Positions 28,758 to 38,180 of a stretch of 64,000 bases of DNA are shown here, in pieces. The notes beneath the pieces are model-generated. The model did no database searches. It saw only the letters and a list, made by a program, of their open reading frames with translations, and was not told the origin of the DNA. The translations under genes were made by a program, and so were the position numbers. Source of the DNA: Trichomonas vaginalis G3 (taxonomy: Eukaryota; Parabasalia; Trichomonadida; Trichomonadidae); contig NC_067208.1 in assembly GCF_026262505.1 (NCBI RefSeq), forward strand, positions 14,207,962 to 14,271,961, in the 5' to 3' direction. The stretch's first letter is position 1, and each line of letters starts with the position of its first letter.

Positions 28758-29843
28758 TTAGAAGAATTTTCTTATTCTTTCTGGCATATTTTTGTCTTTC
28801 CAGTACTCCCGCTCTAATGGTCCCAGATGTGTTGGCTTTGACTCTCTCAAGTTCTTAGATGGTATAACATCTTCAACACCTCCTTCATATCTTACTTTAT
28901 AAGTGTCATCGTTTATGTTGTAGCCAAGTATTTCAATAACCACTCCTCGCTTTGCTTCGTCAATGGTTTCAGCAAGTTTGCCATTACTACTTTCAACTAA
29001 CTTATGTCGAGGGTAAAATGCTATGGAGTCGTCAGCAGCTTTTATAAGATATCCATTACCTTGTGTAGAGTCTACGATATAATAGTTTCTACTTAACCTT
29101 AAACGTTTCTTTGTCAACGGTTTGTCGTCAAGAACTACACGAACTTTTGTACCAGGAATGAGGGTAAATTGTGTTGAATTTCTGATATTTTGTGTTTGGC
29201 TTCGTTTCTTTTGTATATACTTTTCTTCTTGTTGTTGTGTCATTGAATTTGGTGTATGTCCTGTTGTAGAATGTGTTGAGGAATTATATACTTCGAGAAA
29301 ATGTTTCATTGTTTCTTCGGTAAAGTCTCGCTCTTGATTTAAATCTCTGAGCGTTCTTATGAAGCGGTTTATGATGCCGAGTATGTTATGGTTATGGTCT
29401 TCAGTAGTGTAGTGAGTTATGTTATGCTTAATGAGAAATTCTGTGATTTCATTGCTGAGGTATGCACTGTCTTGGTCTGATGTTAAAGTACTTGGGTTAT
29501 GTTCTGCTACAAACTTTTGTAAAACTCTTAACACTTCACGAGTTCCTTTATTTTTCATTGGATATGCATATGCTTTACGAGTGTTAACATTTATGAAGAT
29601 GAGGAATGGTTTATGTCCTCCTTTTCTGCTTTGAATGAGAGTGTCAAATTGGTATGCGTCAGGAGTGTTGGAGTAAATTGGTAAAAAGTAGTCGTAAGGG
29701 TTTATTTTTGTTTGATGTACAACATTTTTGTCAAAGAACCTTTTCACTTCAGCTCTGTTAGTAAATCCCCAACTCTTTGCAGCTTCATTGAATTTCTTAA
29801 ATGACCTCCATGGATGTTGTTCGAATACTTCTTTCAAGCTCAT
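28758..29843 (-). CDS. rve-family integrase of Polinton B
   Basis: 361 residues. An N-terminal region (1-60) leads into a retroviral-type integrase core: YQFDTLIQS (first catalytic Asp region, about 68), LTSDQDSAYLSNEI (second Asp, about 125), then a segment NHNILGIINRFIRTLRDLN (about 155-172) at the third position. After the core a basic SH3-like region (RVVLDDKPLTKKRLRLSRNY) and a chromodomain-like stretch (VVIEILGYNINDDTYKVRYE) complete the usual Polinton integrase layout. It inserts the element and makes the target duplication. Next to the fibre gene on the same strand. The reading frame looks whole. Confidence 0.82.
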   Translation of the reverse strand: MSLKEVFEQHPWRSFKKFNEAAKSWGFTNRAEVKRFFDKNVVHQTKINPYDYFLPIYSNTPDAYQFDTLIQSRKGGHKPFLIFINVNTRKAYAYPMKNKGTREVLRVLQKFVAEHNPSTLTSDQDSAYLSNEITEFLIKHNITHYTTEDHNHNILGIINRFIRTLRDLNQERDFTEETMKHFLEVYNSSTHSTTGHTPNSMTQQQEEKYIQKKRSQTQNIRNSTQFTLIPGTKVRVVLDDKPLTKKRLRLSRNYYIVDSTQGNGYLIKAADDSIAFYPRHKLVESSNGKLAETIDEAKRGVVIEILGYNINDDTYKVRYEGGVEDVIPSKNLRESKPTHLGPLEREYWKDKNMPERIRKFF

Positions 29844-29862
29844 TTATGTAAAGTTAAAGATT

Positions 29863-32800
29863 TTAACCAACTCGTATCCAAGCGTGCATTGTTATATAAG
29901 GAGGCATATAATCTTTTCCATTACCTGCTGGGTCTGTAATACCAGCTACAACATGTGTATGATTTCCTGCAGTTCCACAGAAAATACCTGTGCTAACATC
30001 TTTGGGGTCAGTTGTGATATCATATCTATGCATTCCCTGTCTATCCGAACCCGCTGCAAGATTTGTATAACCTCTTTTTGTTATTGAATGTGAATGGTTT
30101 CCTTCCACAGATGTTCTTCCACTGAACCTATGCATATGTGAAGGAAGGTTTTCAATACCTATTTTCTTTGAACCTCCCATCTTCATTGACTGAGTATTAG
30201 TGTAGAATGGAAAACTGTCAACTATTTCATACCATCTACCACCAAATAAAGTGTTTGGATTTATTGGATTCATAGACGTATAAACAGCTCCTATAGGATA
30301 TATTAAATCATATATGCTCATAACTCTATAAACATATTCTAAAGAACTTATGTCATTAAATACCATTTGGAATGTATCTCCCGGATGAAATGTTGCATTT
30401 GTTCCACTTTTATAATGTAATGTTAGTTCAATAGAATTATCCAAGAAAAATTCAAAAGTATCTGGTTGAAGACCTCTAACAAATTCAAATGGAGTTGCTG
30501 GTTCACCATTTATAATTTCTGTTGTAAATGTCATTGTATCTGGTTTCGAAAATTTCTTTGTTAGTTCTGCATCCACATAAGTTTTGTCTGCTTTCTTATC
30601 TAACATTGTTGGTAGTTCATGTGCTTCAAAGTTTCTGGCATGACTTTCAATGTTCCTGCAACTCTTATCTAAACTGTTAAGAGTATCTTTTACGCTTGTA
30701 CTTGGATTTTCTAATGGTGCACTTGAACCAAGGTCAAAGTTCAATATTATGTCGTCTGCTCTAACAGTAGTGAAGGATTTATGTGTATGGTTCTTGTCAG
30801 CTTTACTGTCTAATGTAGCTTGAAGTTCATTTATATCGGAGATGTTGTGTTTATGAGATTTCAAAACTTTGTTCGTTGCTTCGAGTTCAACTTTGTCAGC
30901 TTTACTTTTAATAGCATCTTCAAACGTTATTTTTGCCTTAACTCTTAACATAAATCTTGGTTCAACTAATACACCGTTAACATTGAAAGTAGAGGCATAA
31001 ATTTCACCGGTATAACCAAATGCTTCTGGTGCTTTAGCTACATCATACTGTACAGTACAGCTTATGTCATAACCTTTAGCACGAATGTATTTATATCTTC
31101 TTTCATTAACATTTTTTGTCTTCGCTTCATCACTTCGTGTTAAATATCCATGGTAGTCCGTTATAATCTGTTCGTCTGAAGTTATATAATGAACATGGTT
31201 CTTGTCCGCTTTACTATTTAATGTAGCTTGAAGTTCATTTATATCGGAGATGTTGTGTTTATGAGATTTCAAAACTTTGTTCATTGCGTCAAGTTCATTT
31301 TTGTCCGCTTTACTATTTAATGTAGCTTGAAGTTCATTTATATCGGAGATATTGTGTTTATGTTCTTTATCTGCTTTTTCGGCTAATTTCTCTTCTATCT
31401 CATTTATTTCAAGTTCATGCCTACCACCACCTCCCGAAGAAGTATTTTTCTTCAGCTCTTGAAGAACGTCCACTTCGCCATCTTTGGTGTCAATAATGAG
31501 ACTTTGAGTTAAAACCTTTCCTGTCTTAATGGATGTTTGTAAAACTTCTTCTTCACCATGTTCGGGGTCATGGTCGTCATCATATCTTGTGAAATCAGAG
31601 ATGTTGTCATACATTAAGCATATCTGTCTCAAAAGTTCTGCTATTTGAAACTGGAACGAAAGATATACAGAACTTTCATCATCTCCTAAAGTCAAGTCTG
31701 CTTTCTTAAGTATTTCTTGAATGTATGCAATGAGAACAGAGTACCTTGGAAAATATTCGAACAATATTTCATTAGCTGTTGGTTTTGGTGGTTCTTTTGG
31801 AGTTTCTGTTGTTTCAGTTCCTTCTGTAGGTTCTGTTGGAGTTTCTGCATCTCTTGACTTCAATGCTCTTGCTCTCAAAGACCTAAATGTTAGAGCACCG
31901 GGTTTTACAAAGGACTTTATAAATGCTTTAATAGTTCCTGGTAAGTTATTGTTAGCATTAAGTAAGTTCCTTATGCTTCCATCATGTACGTCCATAGCAC
32001 TATGTAAAAAATCTATACTTTTCTTGTAGTCAGCAATAGACTGACTGTGATTTTTTAAAGATTTGTCAATACCTTTAAGCCAATCTTCATGCATGTCTGA
32101 TACTGAGCCAAGAATATCATTTGCTTCCTTTAGTGTATTTTGTGCTTGTCGTAAAGTATCCAATCCCGTACGTGCATTGTTTGCTATACGTCTTACAGTA
32201 TCTATTTGACTCCTTGTTTCTTGCATCCAACCAGATAAAGTTTTAATAGTATCCGAACCATTTGAAATGAAGTTCAAAGCATTTTTAACGTCATTTAAAA
32301 CTTCTTCACCAAGTACCGCCCATATCTTTCCGATTTGGTATTGAAGAACTCCATATGAAGCAGCTGTTAAACCAGTATTTATAAGGTCCCATATCCATGA
32401 TTTAGCAGTTTTTCCATCCTTTCCATCCTTTCCATCCAAACCGTTTTCGCCTTGAGGTCCTTGTATTCCTTGTATTCCTTGTATTCCTTGTATTCCTTGT
32501 GGTCCTTGAGGTCCGGTGTCACCCTTCTCTCCTTTCAGTTCATCTTTATGTTCGTTATAATATTCTAATGTCATAAGGTGTACATCATTACTGCTACCAG
32601 CAACGCCGAGAATTTGTTTCTCATTCATGACTAAATTCTTTAGGCATTTAATGTTGTCGTCAAATCGAAAGCTCTTTAACAATTCAATGAGAACATTTAA
32701 TACTTTCACTAATGAGGCATCTACTGTAGAATTTATATATTGCACCGTTCCATCATTTATGATGGGAACCTTGCTTGTTGTAATGAATGGGTCATAAGTG

Positions 32801-32946
32801 TTAAAAGTATCGAAATCAATGACTTTTTTAGTTTTTTCGTCAATGACTAAATCATTGCCTTCAATGGTTAAAGTTGAGTTTTCGTTTACTAGTTCATGTG
32901 CTCTTCTTGCTTCATTTGTTTCATACGCATATGCAGCAATAGTCAT
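29863..32946 (-). CDS. collagen-like tail-fibre protein of Polinton B with phage collar domain
   Basis: 1027 residues. Residues about 138-180 are a collagen-type G-X-Y run with GPQG, GIQG and GKDG triplets. A long helical stalk follows, then repeats with HKHNISDINELQATLNSKAD (about 540-760). The C-terminus has the layout of phage tail-collar/short-fibre tips: YPIGAVYTSMNPINPNTLFG, then a histidine-rich region (NLPSHMHRFSG, GNHSHSI, GNHTHVV) and a final DYMPPYITMHAWIRV. Such proteins trimerise and act in receptor binding. A related broken copy lies at 48320-49709 in A. The leader TTTTATTCTCATTAAAAT is shared with the divergent gene at 32963. Reads whole. Confidence 0.85.
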   Translation of the reverse strand: MTIAAYAYETNEARRAHELVNENSTLTIEGNDLVIDEKTKKVIDFDTFNTYDPFITTSKVPIINDGTVQYINSTVDASLVKVLNVLIELLKSFRFDDNIKCLKNLVMNEKQILGVAGSSNDVHLMTLEYYNEHKDELKGEKGDTGPQGPQGIQGIQGIQGIQGPQGENGLDGKDGKDGKTAKSWIWDLINTGLTAASYGVLQYQIGKIWAVLGEEVLNDVKNALNFISNGSDTIKTLSGWMQETRSQIDTVRRIANNARTGLDTLRQAQNTLKEANDILGSVSDMHEDWLKGIDKSLKNHSQSIADYKKSIDFLHSAMDVHDGSIRNLLNANNNLPGTIKAFIKSFVKPGALTFRSLRARALKSRDAETPTEPTEGTETTETPKEPPKPTANEILFEYFPRYSVLIAYIQEILKKADLTLGDDESSVYLSFQFQIAELLRQICLMYDNISDFTRYDDDHDPEHGEEEVLQTSIKTGKVLTQSLIIDTKDGEVDVLQELKKNTSSGGGGRHELEINEIEEKLAEKADKEHKHNISDINELQATLNSKADKNELDAMNKVLKSHKHNISDINELQATLNSKADKNHVHYITSDEQIITDYHGYLTRSDEAKTKNVNERRYKYIRAKGYDISCTVQYDVAKAPEAFGYTGEIYASTFNVNGVLVEPRFMLRVKAKITFEDAIKSKADKVELEATNKVLKSHKHNISDINELQATLDSKADKNHTHKSFTTVRADDIILNFDLGSSAPLENPSTSVKDTLNSLDKSCRNIESHARNFEAHELPTMLDKKADKTYVDAELTKKFSKPDTMTFTTEIINGEPATPFEFVRGLQPDTFEFFLDNSIELTLHYKSGTNATFHPGDTFQMVFNDISSLEYVYRVMSIYDLIYPIGAVYTSMNPINPNTLFGGRWYEIVDSFPFYTNTQSMKMGGSKKIGIENLPSHMHRFSGRTSVEGNHSHSITKRGYTNLAAGSDRQGMHRYDITTDPKDVSTGIFCGTAGNHTHVVAGITDPAGNGKDYMPPYITMHAWIRVG

Positions 32947-32962
32947 ATTTTAATGAGAATAA

Positions 32963-33726
32963 AATGTTGTTCTATTTGCAAAGTACAGACCCAAACGAAT
33001 ACGGGACAGTAAAGCTACAAACAAACTTAGGTCTTCAGAATGAAGCGCTTGCTTTCAGAGTTGTTGACTTCAATACTATCGCAACTTTTGTCATAACAGA
33101 TGAAACAGATTTCATGAGTTGAAATAGATGACAAAAGAAGTTTTATAACATTTCCTAACAGAGCAGAGTATAGAATAGATAAAATTGCTGGAGTCATAGA
33201 TACTCTCATAAATGAAGAAACTATTGACAACATAGATGTCGAACTCTCTTCTGAGGGAACATTGAAGTTCAGTAGCAAGAAAGAGTTCAAGATACCAAGA
33301 ATGAGTCATAGAGTACAACTTCTTCTGGGAGCATACCATATGACATTTCCTTTGAAAAGTGTTGACAAAACGATTGAGATGAAATCTGTTCCATACGTAT
33401 GTTATGGTAATTGTTTGTACGTTGAGTCAAAAATAGCTAATGTCACAGGTATTTCAGGAGTTAATAGTAAAGGTTCAGTAGAATATAAATCCTTCTGTTA
33501 TGCAGTCAATTCAATGTTCATTCCAAACGTTCCTGTCATAGCAACTCATTTAGGTAAATGGGTTCGCATTAGTCCTCATAATTTGAAAGACATGCAATTC
33601 AGACTTGTTGACTTTCAAGGAGAGCCTGTAGAACTGAAGGCACCAGTGCGAATGACTGTTGAAGTTGACTTTTTAGAAAATATTAAATGCAACAGCTTAC
33701 AAGAGAACTCAGAGCTAAAAATATAA
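32963..33726 (+). pseudogene. conserved Polinton protein of B, homologue of 12634-13389 in A (broken)
   Basis: Opens MLFYLQSTDPNEYGTVKL, divergent from the fibre gene. Beta-rich, with a later segment VPYVCYGNCLYVESKIANV and GKWVRISPHNLKDMQF. The A homologue begins with the same pattern. Both sit near the CC(G)-containing small gene, so the block order is conserved. A minor capsid or fibre-adaptor role is a guess. Broken. Confidence 0.5.
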
Positions 33727-33881
33727 AGTATGAATGTTATGTATTAGGTCATGAACTTTGGTTGTTGCTGTTTGATGAAACAAATGAGTTAGTTATGTCA
33801 GTCAAGAGAACAGAAAAAGCGTCAAAGGCGCCGAGCGCAAAGCGCTATATTGTGTTAGTGAAAACTGCACCAAGTCAATAA
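33687..33881 (+). CDS. small protein of Polinton B
   Basis: 64 residues (MQQLTRELRAKNIKYECYVL...), starting inside the end of the previous coding region in another frame. Strand-rich first half, then a basic tail. The tail codes through a mini-hairpin AGCGC-AAA-GCGCT at 33834-33846 (residues APSAKRY). A functional product is plausible but unproven. Confidence 0.4.
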   Translation: MQQLTRELRAKNIKYECYVLGHELWLLLFDETNELVMSVKRTEKASKAPSAKRYIVLVKTAPSQ

Positions 33882-34079
33882 GATTAGGTTTGCATTATGA
33901 AGATGAGTTCGATACTGTTGAAGAAGTTTTGGATATATACAAATTGCTTTAATTTACTAAAACATATTTCAAGCAAAGCTTATATTCTGTTGAAAGTTTT
34001 GTATACTCGTTCGAATATTTATACTTAAACTCAACTCCTGTAGTTCCTGGTGTTTCAATGATGCGGATGTTACCTATTT

Positions 34080-34562
34080 TCATGAATATGGAGTTTGACC
34101 ACAGCATTCGATTTCAGGGTCGAGATAGTCAATGACACATTGTTTCCCTGTTATTCGTGAGATAACATTTTCAAGGTCCTCCTTTGTTAGAATTATTTGG
34201 TTCTTGCTTATAAGATTTGTCAAAAGCTTCTTATCGTCTTTGAGTAAAATTGTTTGGTATAACTGAAGAAGGTAATGGTCTACGTTATCTGAAGGATTTG
34301 TTTGAACATTTGTGTAAGGGTTGTCGTTGGCTTCTCTTGAAAGAATTTGGTCCAGTGGTGGATACTCTAACTTAACATCTGATGTAGCGTTAGCGTTTGA
34401 AGCTGTGTTTAAATTCACGGATTTCAGCTCTGGTTCTGGTTCTTTCAAACACTCTGAACTATAGTTCTTTATGACAATATTGTTTGTCGTTCGTGAGTCA
34501 ACATTTGATGTTGGTTCAATTGGAACATTAACGGCACCAGCTAAGATGGATTTGCTTCTCAT
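34080..34562 (-). CDS. small conserved protein of Polinton B, homologue of 12051-12615
   Basis: 160 residues. An N-terminal low-complexity Asn/Ser/Glu region is followed by a helical domain (LLQLYQTILLKDDKKLLTNL) and ends EIECCGQTPYS, the cysteine pair shared with the A homologue. The start at 34562 is followed upstream by an AGAATAAAAACC motif shared divergently with the gene at 34588. Function unknown. Placed next to virion-type genes in both elements. Confidence 0.55.
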   Translation of the reverse strand: MRSKSILAGAVNVPIEPTSNVDSRTTNNIVIKNYSSECLKEPEPELKSVNLNTASNANATSDVKLEYPPLDQILSREANDNPYTNVQTNPSDNVDHYLLQLYQTILLKDDKKLLTNLISKNQIILTKEDLENVISRITGKQCVIDYLDPEIECCGQTPYS

Positions 34563-34587
34563 TTCATATAGAATAAAAACCTTTTAT

Positions 34588-34905
34588 ATGTATGAAATGA
34601 ACAATATACTCGACAAGGGTTTGAATGTAAAGCTAACGAATGAAAATATTGTTGAATTCACTGAGACAGGTGCTGTGTATAAAGATGTAGAACTACTGAA
34701 CAAAAGAGCTAAGGGAAGAAGCAGGAACATGAACAAAGGGTGGAAGCCTATAAAAATTTATGTCAATGATGGCTCAGGAGGTTCAAACATAAAGTATGCA
34801 GAAAGTTATAGAGTTTATGCTCTCAAAGGTGAAAAGCCTTCATTTAAGAACAGCTATTCTAACGCATATCCTCAAAAGCTAACGGATGGGAAGTGGATGA
34901 TATGA
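34588..34905 (+). CDS. small basic protein of Polinton B
   Basis: 105 residues starting MYEMNNILDKGLNVKLTNEN. The start follows the divergent AT-rich leader. The centre is basic (NKRAKGRSRNMNKGWKPIKI) and followed by IYVNDGSGGSNIKYAESYRV. By position it pairs with the leftward A gene at 11613-12032. Function unknown. Confidence 0.5.
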   Translation: MYEMNNILDKGLNVKLTNENIVEFTETGAVYKDVELLNKRAKGRSRNMNKGWKPIKIYVNDGSGGSNIKYAESYRVYALKGEKPSFKNSYSNAYPQKLTDGKWMI

Positions 34906-34984
34906 ATGACAGCAAAAATATTAACAGAAATGGCGACAGAGATGCATGGAATTTGTTTACCATCAGTCAATTGAAGGTTAAACT

Positions 34985-35872
34985 TTAAAACAATGTTGGT
35001 CGTTCCCATGGAATATTTTTGACTTTAATGGTATTAGTCATGATATGAATCTCAAGGTATGAACGAGGAGAGATGAGAGACTTATATGCTTCCCAAATTT
35101 CTTCAAAAGGTAATGTTATACCTGACTGTTTCCAAATGAGTTCAATATCATAGCGTGAGAAACCTTGAAAGATAACGAAGTCAGTTATGAGACGTTTTAT
35201 GTTTAAAGCTAAAAACCTCCATGTTTGCATAAGTATTGCTACAGTTAAATGGTAATGTCTGACTTTAGTAATGATGTTAGCTAATGGTGAGTCAGGCTTT
35301 GAAACTAAACCTTTACCAGCGAAGTCGTCGCAAACGAGCAGAGTGTTTGAAGGATACTTTTTGAAGGGGTATTTTGAAAGTTTTGACAGAATGTAGTTTG
35401 TAAGTCGTTTCATATCGTAAACTCCTGAGTATTGACGTAAGTGGTGTTTGTCAATAATTCTTTCCATCTCTTCTGAAGTCTTTTGCATTCCTGACTGTAT
35501 AAATTCAACGATGGCATAATATTTCCTCTTACGTCGAATGTAACGTTGAAGAAATTCAATGAGTTCACTGTCTGGAACTTTAACGACAGAGGCTTGAACT
35601 TTACTCATGAATGTTTTCGCTGTTGAGTCCATAGAGTCTGAAGTTGCTGATATAATGATTTGGTCATAATATGAGTCATTTCCTAAACGTTCTGTTATGA
35701 GTATATGACGAATGAGGTTAAATGTCTTACCTGAACCCATCTTTCCACAATAGAAATAAACACCATTTGAACAGAACTCATAGTCCTTACTGAAAGGAAG
35801 AATAAGAGAACTGTTGAGCTTTTCACTGCTTTCATTCATGTCTTCATCTACGTCATGTATTAAATGCTTCAT
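34985..35872 (-). CDS. A32-like (FtsK/HerA) genome-packaging ATPase of Polinton B
   Basis: 295 residues. Walker A is GKMGSGKTFN (about residues 43-52) after the hydrophobic strand YFYCG. Walker B is TLLVCDDFAG (about 178-187), and a sensor region TVAILMQTWRFL follows with a conserved glutamine. The size and motif order are those of Polinton/virophage packaging ATPases, which pump DNA into the capsid. A's homologue (from 38181) has APPGSGKTF and CLLILDDFA at corresponding places. Divergent from 35889 with TTTTATCTCCATTAAAA between. Reads whole. Confidence 0.82.
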   Translation of the reverse strand: MKHLIHDVDEDMNESSEKLNSSLILPFSKDYEFCSNGVYFYCGKMGSGKTFNLIRHILITERLGNDSYYDQIIISATSDSMDSTAKTFMSKVQASVVKVPDSELIEFLQRYIRRKRKYYAIVEFIQSGMQKTSEEMERIIDKHHLRQYSGVYDMKRLTNYILSKLSKYPFKKYPSNTLLVCDDFAGKGLVSKPDSPLANIITKVRHYHLTVAILMQTWRFLALNIKRLITDFVIFQGFSRYDIELIWKQSGITLPFEEIWEAYKSLISPRSYLEIHIMTNTIKVKNIPWERPTLF

Positions 35873-35888
35873 TTTATCTCCATTAAAA

Positions 35889-36752
35889 ATGCAAGTCAGA
35901 AATATTCAGAACATAGCACCGAGTCTAACTGACAAGAGTATAAAGATATACTATGAACACGTTATGATGAAACCAACCAAAATTCAAGAAAGTCAGTATA
36001 CTTATGAATATCCAAGACACTGGGTAGAGTATGTAGGAGGTGAGAAAGCTATTGAAATCAGACAGGTTCGAAGTATTCCAGCAGGAAGAACAATATTATT
36101 GAAGAACTTTAATGTTTTGAGATATAATGATGAAACAAAGAAGCAAGATAGTTTTCCTGTTGCTGTGTATGTGAACCTAGACACAGGAGATGACATGAAA
36201 GTTTTTAACACAAAGCTTCAAACGGTAGTGAGAGAACAACTGACTGCGGAAGGACATCCATTACCTTCAGAAGTTACCATAGCATATAATTTTGAAACAA
36301 ACTCAATAGATTTTAAAGTCATCTCTGCAAAGAAGTCAGGTTTTACATTTAATGAAGCAGATGTATATTCGAATGAAAACTTCAAAGCTATTGCATGGTT
36401 AGATAATGACGATTGCTTTAAGAAAATATTTAAATACAGTGACTCAACGATGTCAATAGATGACCTTCGTGGAATGTTACCATCGACGTTTACAGTTGAA
36501 GGCTCAGCAGGATTGCTTACAAGATTGTCAGTTGGTGGTATTTGGTCTCGTGAGAACATTGTTATAAAATCCAGTATAAGTGAATTTGCTGAAGAATCTA
36601 TATTATGTCTTTCAAACTATATGTATTCGCCGCCGAAGCATTATAGTATAACAAACTTTGTCAGTAAGTTTAATATAAGACTTGTCGAACCTTCTTCAAT
36701 GAAAGATGTTGTGCTACCTAAAGATGGAAAGGATGGACTCATTATTGAATGA
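35889..36752 (+). CDS. candidate penton/minor capsid protein 2 of Polinton B
   Basis: 287 residues from MQVRNIQNIAPSLTDKSIK. The start at 35889 directly follows the shared leader. Beta-rich, with YEYPRHWVEYVGGEKAIEIR near the N-terminus and VVLPKDGKDGLIIE at the end, linking it to 19755-20612 and the A genes at 45059 and 49728. Two such genes per element suggests two vertex or minor capsid components. The family assignment is inference. Reads whole. Confidence 0.5.
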   Translation: MQVRNIQNIAPSLTDKSIKIYYEHVMMKPTKIQESQYTYEYPRHWVEYVGGEKAIEIRQVRSIPAGRTILLKNFNVLRYNDETKKQDSFPVAVYVNLDTGDDMKVFNTKLQTVVREQLTAEGHPLPSEVTIAYNFETNSIDFKVISAKKSGFTFNEADVYSNENFKAIAWLDNDDCFKKIFKYSDSTMSIDDLRGMLPSTFTVEGSAGLLTRLSVGGIWSRENIVIKSSISEFAEESILCLSNYMYSPPKHYSITNFVSKFNIRLVEPSSMKDVVLPKDGKDGLIIE

Positions 36753-36769
36753 TTTTAATTGCATATTAA

Positions 36770-36994
36770 ATGAGTTTGTTCTTGAAGGTCATTCATGATG
36801 AAATAACTGTTGTAGAAGATGTTAGCAATTGTTCAGACATTTTGAAGCGTATAGATGAGATAAGAAAGAAGTTAGATAGACCGCAAAGCGGTGAGGGCGA
36901 AGCCCGTGAGAACGCTTATGTTTCATTGACTTTCTCCAGTAACGAGAACTTTTATGAGATAATATTGAAGAGAGATGATTTTAATATGGTGTAA
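36770..36994 (+). CDS. small protein of Polinton B containing two mini-hairpins
   Basis: 74 residues (MSLFLKVIHDEITVVEDVSN...), 17 bp after the penton-like gene. Residues DRPQSGEGEAREN are encoded by two adjacent perfect mini-hairpins: ACCGC-AAA-GCGGT (36880-36892) and GGGC-GAA-GCCC (36895-36905). Their GC content stands out in this AT-rich gene. Function unknown. Confidence 0.5.
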   Translation: MSLFLKVIHDEITVVEDVSNCSDILKRIDEIRKKLDRPQSGEGEARENAYVSLTFSSNENFYEIILKRDDFNMV

Positions 36995-36996
36995 AT

Positions 36997-37520
36997 GGTA
37001 GCTTGGGCAGCTTTAGGCGCAATGGGACAAAAGCATTAGCATTTGGAGCAAAAGCACTTGGAGCTTATGACGCAGTAAATAAAATGAGTGGAGGAAGGGT
37101 TCGAAGACATTAGATGCAAATAAAGGAAAGATTGGAGGCTGGGTTGCAAAGAAGTTAAGATTAAATAAAATAGGGCTCATAAATAAAGCATCCAATTTGG
37201 TTGCGACTGAGTCAGAAAATGCTTTAGGAAAGGACGATGAGTTTGCAAAACACGCAAAAGACTTTAATGACCAGATGAAAGGTGAAACAATGCATTTAAA
37301 TAGAGTCGATGGAACTATAGAAAATGTTTCTTCTCCACCAGTAGTTCTTCCGTATGGTCCCTATGGAATGTATGGAAACCCTTACGAAAGACCATTTGAC
37401 CCATTGACTGGTGGAAGTAACTGGTATCATTACGGACGAAGAAGAAAGACAGTCAAGTTGGAGACAGACGTGAAGAAAGCAACTAAAAAGAAACCAAGGA
37501 AGAGAGTTATAAAGCAATGA
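36997..37520 (+). pseudogene. Ala/Gly-rich amphipathic protein gene of Polinton B (broken)
   Basis: Begins MVAWAALGAMG and contains hydrophobic Ala/Gly/Leu-rich helices, then a Gly/Pro/Tyr segment (YGPYGMYGNPYERPFDP) and a basic tail (KKATKKKPRKRVIKQ). The composition recalls adenovirus minor core and membrane-lytic proteins, and the A genes at 46946 and 50580 have comparable features. No sequence family can be named. Broken. Confidence 0.45.
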
Positions 37521-37528
37521 ATTCAACA

Positions 37529-37591
37529 AGGTTAGAAATGAGGTTAGAAAACGTGTTAGATCTAACATTCTAACATAAACATTATTTTTGT
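37529..37591 (-). repeat. GTTAGATCTAAC repeat, copy 4 (reverse)
   Basis: Between the basic-tail gene and the terminal gene of B. Mirror image of copy 1 at the other end of the element. Confidence 0.88.
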
Positions 37592-37653
37592 GCTATGTTT
37601 TCATACGTGTGAGGGTGGTGATATCATTAATTTTTAAGTTTATTTTTATATAA

Positions 37654-37974
37654 ATGACGAAAACTATTGAGATAACAAACTACAACGGTCATGAGTTCAA
37701 GAATTTGTTCTTCGTTCCTCGTGAAAATACATTCTATCAGATACGAGGGAGAAAGGGTAAAGTTAGTTTGAGCGTTTATGAAGGAATGAAGAATGGAAAG
37801 TTTATACAAGCATACGATACAAACGGTAAACGTGTTTCATTAGCTTTGTCAAAACTTACTAACATTTATTTTGACAGTGACTTTGACCTATATGAAGAAG
37901 AAAGTGAGTCAGAAGATTATGAGCTGTTATGTGAAGCACAGCAATGGGAGGAGTTGCAATACTTTTGTAAGTGA
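37654..37974 (+). CDS. terminal small acidic-tailed protein of Polinton B
   Basis: 106 residues (MTKTIEITNYNGHEFKNLFF...). Beta-rich first two thirds, an acidic stretch (DLYEEESESEDYE), and a tail encoded inside the right TIR, so the left TIR carries the same codons in antisense. A related relic lies at 16236-16436 next to the other TIR. The leader is TTAAGTTTATTTTTATATAA. Function unknown. Reads whole. Confidence 0.55.
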   Translation: MTKTIEITNYNGHEFKNLFFVPRENTFYQIRGRKGKVSLSVYEGMKNGKFIQAYDTNGKRVSLALSKLTNIYFDSDFDLYEEESESEDYELLCEAQQWEELQYFCK

Positions 37975-38175
37975 GAACGTTTATTTTTACATTAATGAAG
38001 TCATTTGTGAAAACGTTAGTGAAGTGAAGTGGTTGGCGGCTTTGTAAATATTTAATGTTAAGTTAGTGTTGTCGTTTGTGTTGTAAAATATACGTTACTG
38101 GTTTTGTAAATATTTAAGGTTAAGTGGTGTACGGAGGCGCGCAGTGCCTCAGTACACGACTTAGCCATACTAACT
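37928..38175. repeat. Polinton B right TIR
   Basis: 248 bp, inverted match to 15764-16011. Ends ...CCATACTAACT and is followed by the ATGAC target duplication at 38176-38180. Confidence 0.93.
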
Positions 38176-38180
38176 ATGAC

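Larger units (their letters stand above)
15764..38175. mobile_element. Polinton/Maverick B (inner element, fossil)
   Basis: 22.4 kb with 248-bp TIRs differing at about two positions, AG...CT ends (AGTTAGTATGG) and a 5-bp target duplication. It is inserted in the packaging ATPase gene of Polinton A. Parts recognised are capsid gene, protein-primed PolB, integrase, A32-like ATPase, collagen-like fibre protein, two penton-like genes and a KilA-N protein. It is broken, with roughly ten to fifteen breaks, concentrated in the polymerase region. The near-identical TIRs make it clearly younger than A. Confidence 0.93.
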
